Positions 62,255 through 64,000 of a stretch of DNA of 64,000 nucleotides are shown piece after piece; position 1 is the first letter of the stretch; every line of letters begins with the position of its first letter. This stretch comes from Lysobacteraceae bacterium NML93-0399 (lineage in GTDB: Bacteria > Pseudomonadota > Gammaproteobacteria > Xanthomonadales > Xanthomonadaceae): contig NTJI01000003.1 of NCBI GenBank assembly GCA_002307375.1, forward strand, positions 218,612-282,611, given 5' to 3'. The notes under the pieces are model-generated. The model was not told the DNA's origin and ran no database searches. It saw only the letters and a list, made by a program, of their open reading frames with translations. A program made the position numbers and the translations under genes.

Positions 62255-64000
62255 ATGAAGCGCATGCTGATCAACGCGACGCAGGCAGAAGAACTGCGCG
62301 TCGCCATCGTTGATGGTCAGACCCTGTACGACATCGATATCGAGCAGCCGTCCAGGGAACAGAAGAAGTCCAACATCTACAAGGGCCGCATCACCCGCAT
62401 CGAGCCCTCGCTCGAGGCCGCGTTCGTCGAGTACGGCGCCGCCCGCCACGGCTTCCTGCCGCTCAAGGAAGTCTCGCGCGATTATTTCCAGTCCGGCGTC
62501 GACCCGAACAAGGGTTCGATCAAGGAGCTGCTGCGCGAAGGCCAGGAAGTGGTCGTGCAGGTCGACAAGGAAGAGCGCGGCAACAAGGGCGCGGCCCTGA
62601 CCACGTTCATCTCGCTGGCCGGCCGTTACATGGTGCTGATGCCCAACTCGCCGACCGCCGGTGGCGTGTCGCGCCGGATCGAGGGCGAGGATCGCGCCGA
62701 GCTGAAGAAAGCGATGGACGCGCTGACCATCCCCGACGAGATGGGCGTGATCATCCGCACCGCCGGCGTCGGCCGCGACGCCGAAGAGCTGCAGTGGGAC
62801 CTTGATTACCTGCTGAGCATCTGGCGCGCGATCGCCGAGGCCGCGCTGAGCAAGCCCTCGCCGTTCCTGATCTATCAGGAATCGCGTCTGATCACCCGGG
62901 CGCTGCGCGACTACATGCGCGCCGACATCGCCGAGATCCTTGTCGATACGCCGGAGATGTACGCCGAGGCGCGCGACTTCGTCGAGCAGGTCATGCCGCA
63001 CAACCTGCGCAAGCTCAAGCATTACACCGACGATGTGCCGCTGTTCAACCGCTACCAGATCGAGTCGCAGATCGAGAGCGCCTACGAGCGCACCGTGCGT
63101 CTGCCCTCCGGTGGCGCGCTGGTCATCGACCAGACCGAAGCCCTTACCGCGATCGACGTGAACTCGGCCCGCGCCACCAAGGGCGGCGACATCGAAGAGA
63201 CCGCGTTCAACACCAATCTGGAAGCGGCCGAGGAAGTGGCCCGCCAGCTGCGCCTGCGCGATCTGGGCGGCCTGGTGGTGATCGACTTCATCGACATGTC
63301 GTCGAACAAGCACCAGCGCGATGTCGAGAACAAGCTGCAGAACGCGCTCAAGTACGACCGTGCCCGCGTGCAGCAGAACCGCATCTCGAAGTTCGGCCTG
63401 CTGGAGATGAGCCGCCAGCGCCTGCGCGCCTCGCTCGGCGAGTCGAGCCAGATCGTCTGCCCGCGCTGCGAAGGCCACGGCCGCATGCGCAGCATCGAGT
63501 CGCTGTCGCTGTCGATCATCCGGGTCGCCGAAGAGCACGCGATGAAGGACAACACCGGCCAGGTGCTGGTGCAGGCGCCGGTGGAGATCGCCAACTACCT
63601 GCTCAATGAAAAGCGCAGCGCGCTGGAGGAAATCCAGAAGCGCCACGACGCGCCGATCATCATCGTCGCCGACGAGCAACTGCATACGCCGCACTACGAG
63701 GTCTCGCGCATCCGCGAGAACGAGCTGGGCGAGGAAACCAGCCGGCCGAGCTACCAGCGCGGCACCCCGCGTCGCGTGGCGACGATCGCCCTGAACAAGA
63801 GCAACCTCAATGTGCCGCCGCCGGCCGTGACCAATGTGCGGCCTTCGCAGCCGGCGCCGGTTCGCGAGCCGCGCCCGGAACCGGTGGCGCCGGTCGCAGC
63901 GCCCGCGCCGCAGCCGACGCCCGCAGCGGTCGCACCGCCGTCGTCGGGCGGCTTCATAGGGTGGCTGCGCAGCCTGTTCGCACCGCCCGCGCCTGCAGCC
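62255..64000 (+). CDS. rne: Ribonuclease E (3' end beyond window)
   Basis: 582 codons are visible with no stop. It starts [20 protein letters not shown]; the S1 domain follows ([20 protein letters not shown]), the RNase-H/5'-sensor regions and the DNase-I-like catalytic domain with Asp301 ([11 protein letters not shown]) and Asp344 ([11 protein letters not shown]), then the zinc link CPRC at 402-405. From about residue 520 it changes to Pro/Ala-rich text and shows a membrane-targeting helix [11 protein letters not shown] near 570. It is the main endonuclease for mRNA decay and rRNA processing. An AAGGAAA site precedes ATG 62255. Confidence 0.97.
   Translation, partial: MKRMLINATQAEELRVAIVDGQTLYDIDIEQPSREQKKSNIYKGRITRIEPSLEAAFVEYGAARHGFLPLKEVSRDYFQSGVDPNKGSIKELLREGQEVVVQVDKEERGNKGAALTTFISLAGRYMVLMPNSPTAGGVSRRIEGEDRAELKKAMDALTIPDEMGVIIRTAGVGRDAEELQWDLDYLLSIWRAIAEAALSKPSPFLIYQESRLITRALRDYMRADIAEILVDTPEMYAEARDFVEQVMPHNLRKLKHYTDDVPLFNRYQIESQIESAYERTVRLPSGGALVIDQTEALTAIDVNSARATKGGDIEETAFNTNLEAAEEVARQLRLRDLGGLVVIDFIDMSSNKHQRDVENKLQNALKYDRARVQQNRISKFGLLEMSRQRLRASLGESSQIVCPRCEGHGRMRSIESLSLSIIRVAEEHAMKDNTGQVLVQAPVEIANYLLNEKRSALEEIQKRHDAPIIIVADEQLHTPHYEVSRIRENELGEETSRPSYQRGTPRRVATIALNKSNLNVPPPAVTNVRPSQPAPVREPRPEPVAPVAAPAPQPTPAAVAPPSSGGFIGWLRSLFAPPAPAA

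Overview
The window is a stretch of high-GC gammaproteobacterial chromosome. Gene content and order (creBCD, map-glnD-dapD-dapE, rpsB-tsf, cmk-rpsA-ihfB-lapB, rne/rluC, a 'transmembrane repetitive protein', interspersed inverted repeats) fit the family Lysobacteraceae/Xanthomonadaceae, probably a Luteimonas- or Lysobacter-like organism; the genus is an inference from recall, not a search. I see no rRNA, tRNA, CRISPR, integrase or transposase. Most of the window is core housekeeping DNA with tightly packed, often overlapping genes.

Layout. 1-1.3 kb: end of a glycosyltransferase gene and a PAP2 phosphatase. 1.3-1.87 kb: gene-free composite inverted repeat. 1.9-3.4 kb: GNAT acetyltransferase plus nitrilase-family amidohydrolase. 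3.6-7.2 kb: CreB/CreC two-component system and CreD. 7.4-13.8 kb: rlmJ, a GNAT protein, mfd overlapping an HD-GYP gene, and a Nudix hydrolase. 13.9-21.2 kb: a CbrA-like transporter/sensor-kinase hybrid, a TonB-dependent receptor and a divergent GntP permease. 21.2-27.1 kb: lysine/peptidoglycan and nitrogen-control genes map-glnD-dapD-(ArsC/Spx-like)-dapE. 27.4-32.0 kb: a chaperone-usher operon of the spore-coat-U (Csu) type carrying two lesions. 32.2-34.1 kb: rpsB-tsf. 34.2-42.3 kb: leftward run cmk-rpsA-ihfB-lapB-GlcNAc-1-P-transferase-like-CapD-like-galU, joining translation with envelope polysaccharide synthesis. 42.5-48.2 kb: rpmJ, agmatine-to-putrescine genes interrupted by a serine hydrolase that carries a BlaI/CopY-type operator, a GNAT gene and a TraB-family gene. 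48.6-56.3 kb: tripartite-type RND efflux operon (adaptor plus two permeases). 56.6-57.4 kb: two coupled monoheme cytochromes. 57.8-60.9 kb: repetitive membrane protein, nfuA, phhB and a TonB-C-domain protein. 60.9-64 kb: rluC divergent from rne, which runs off the window behind a leader of about 370 nt.

The most noteworthy signals are (i) the decayed Csu-like pilus operon, with an in-frame stop in its first subunit and a +1 frameshift in its usher, sitting between map and rpsB; (ii) a near-perfect palindrome with a cop-box core immediately upstream of the serine hydrolase, although no BlaI/BlaR1 gene lies in the window; and (iii) the composite inverted repeat at 1.4-1.8 kb and other dispersed repeat families. 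I found no clearly new defence, mobile or biosynthetic system here.
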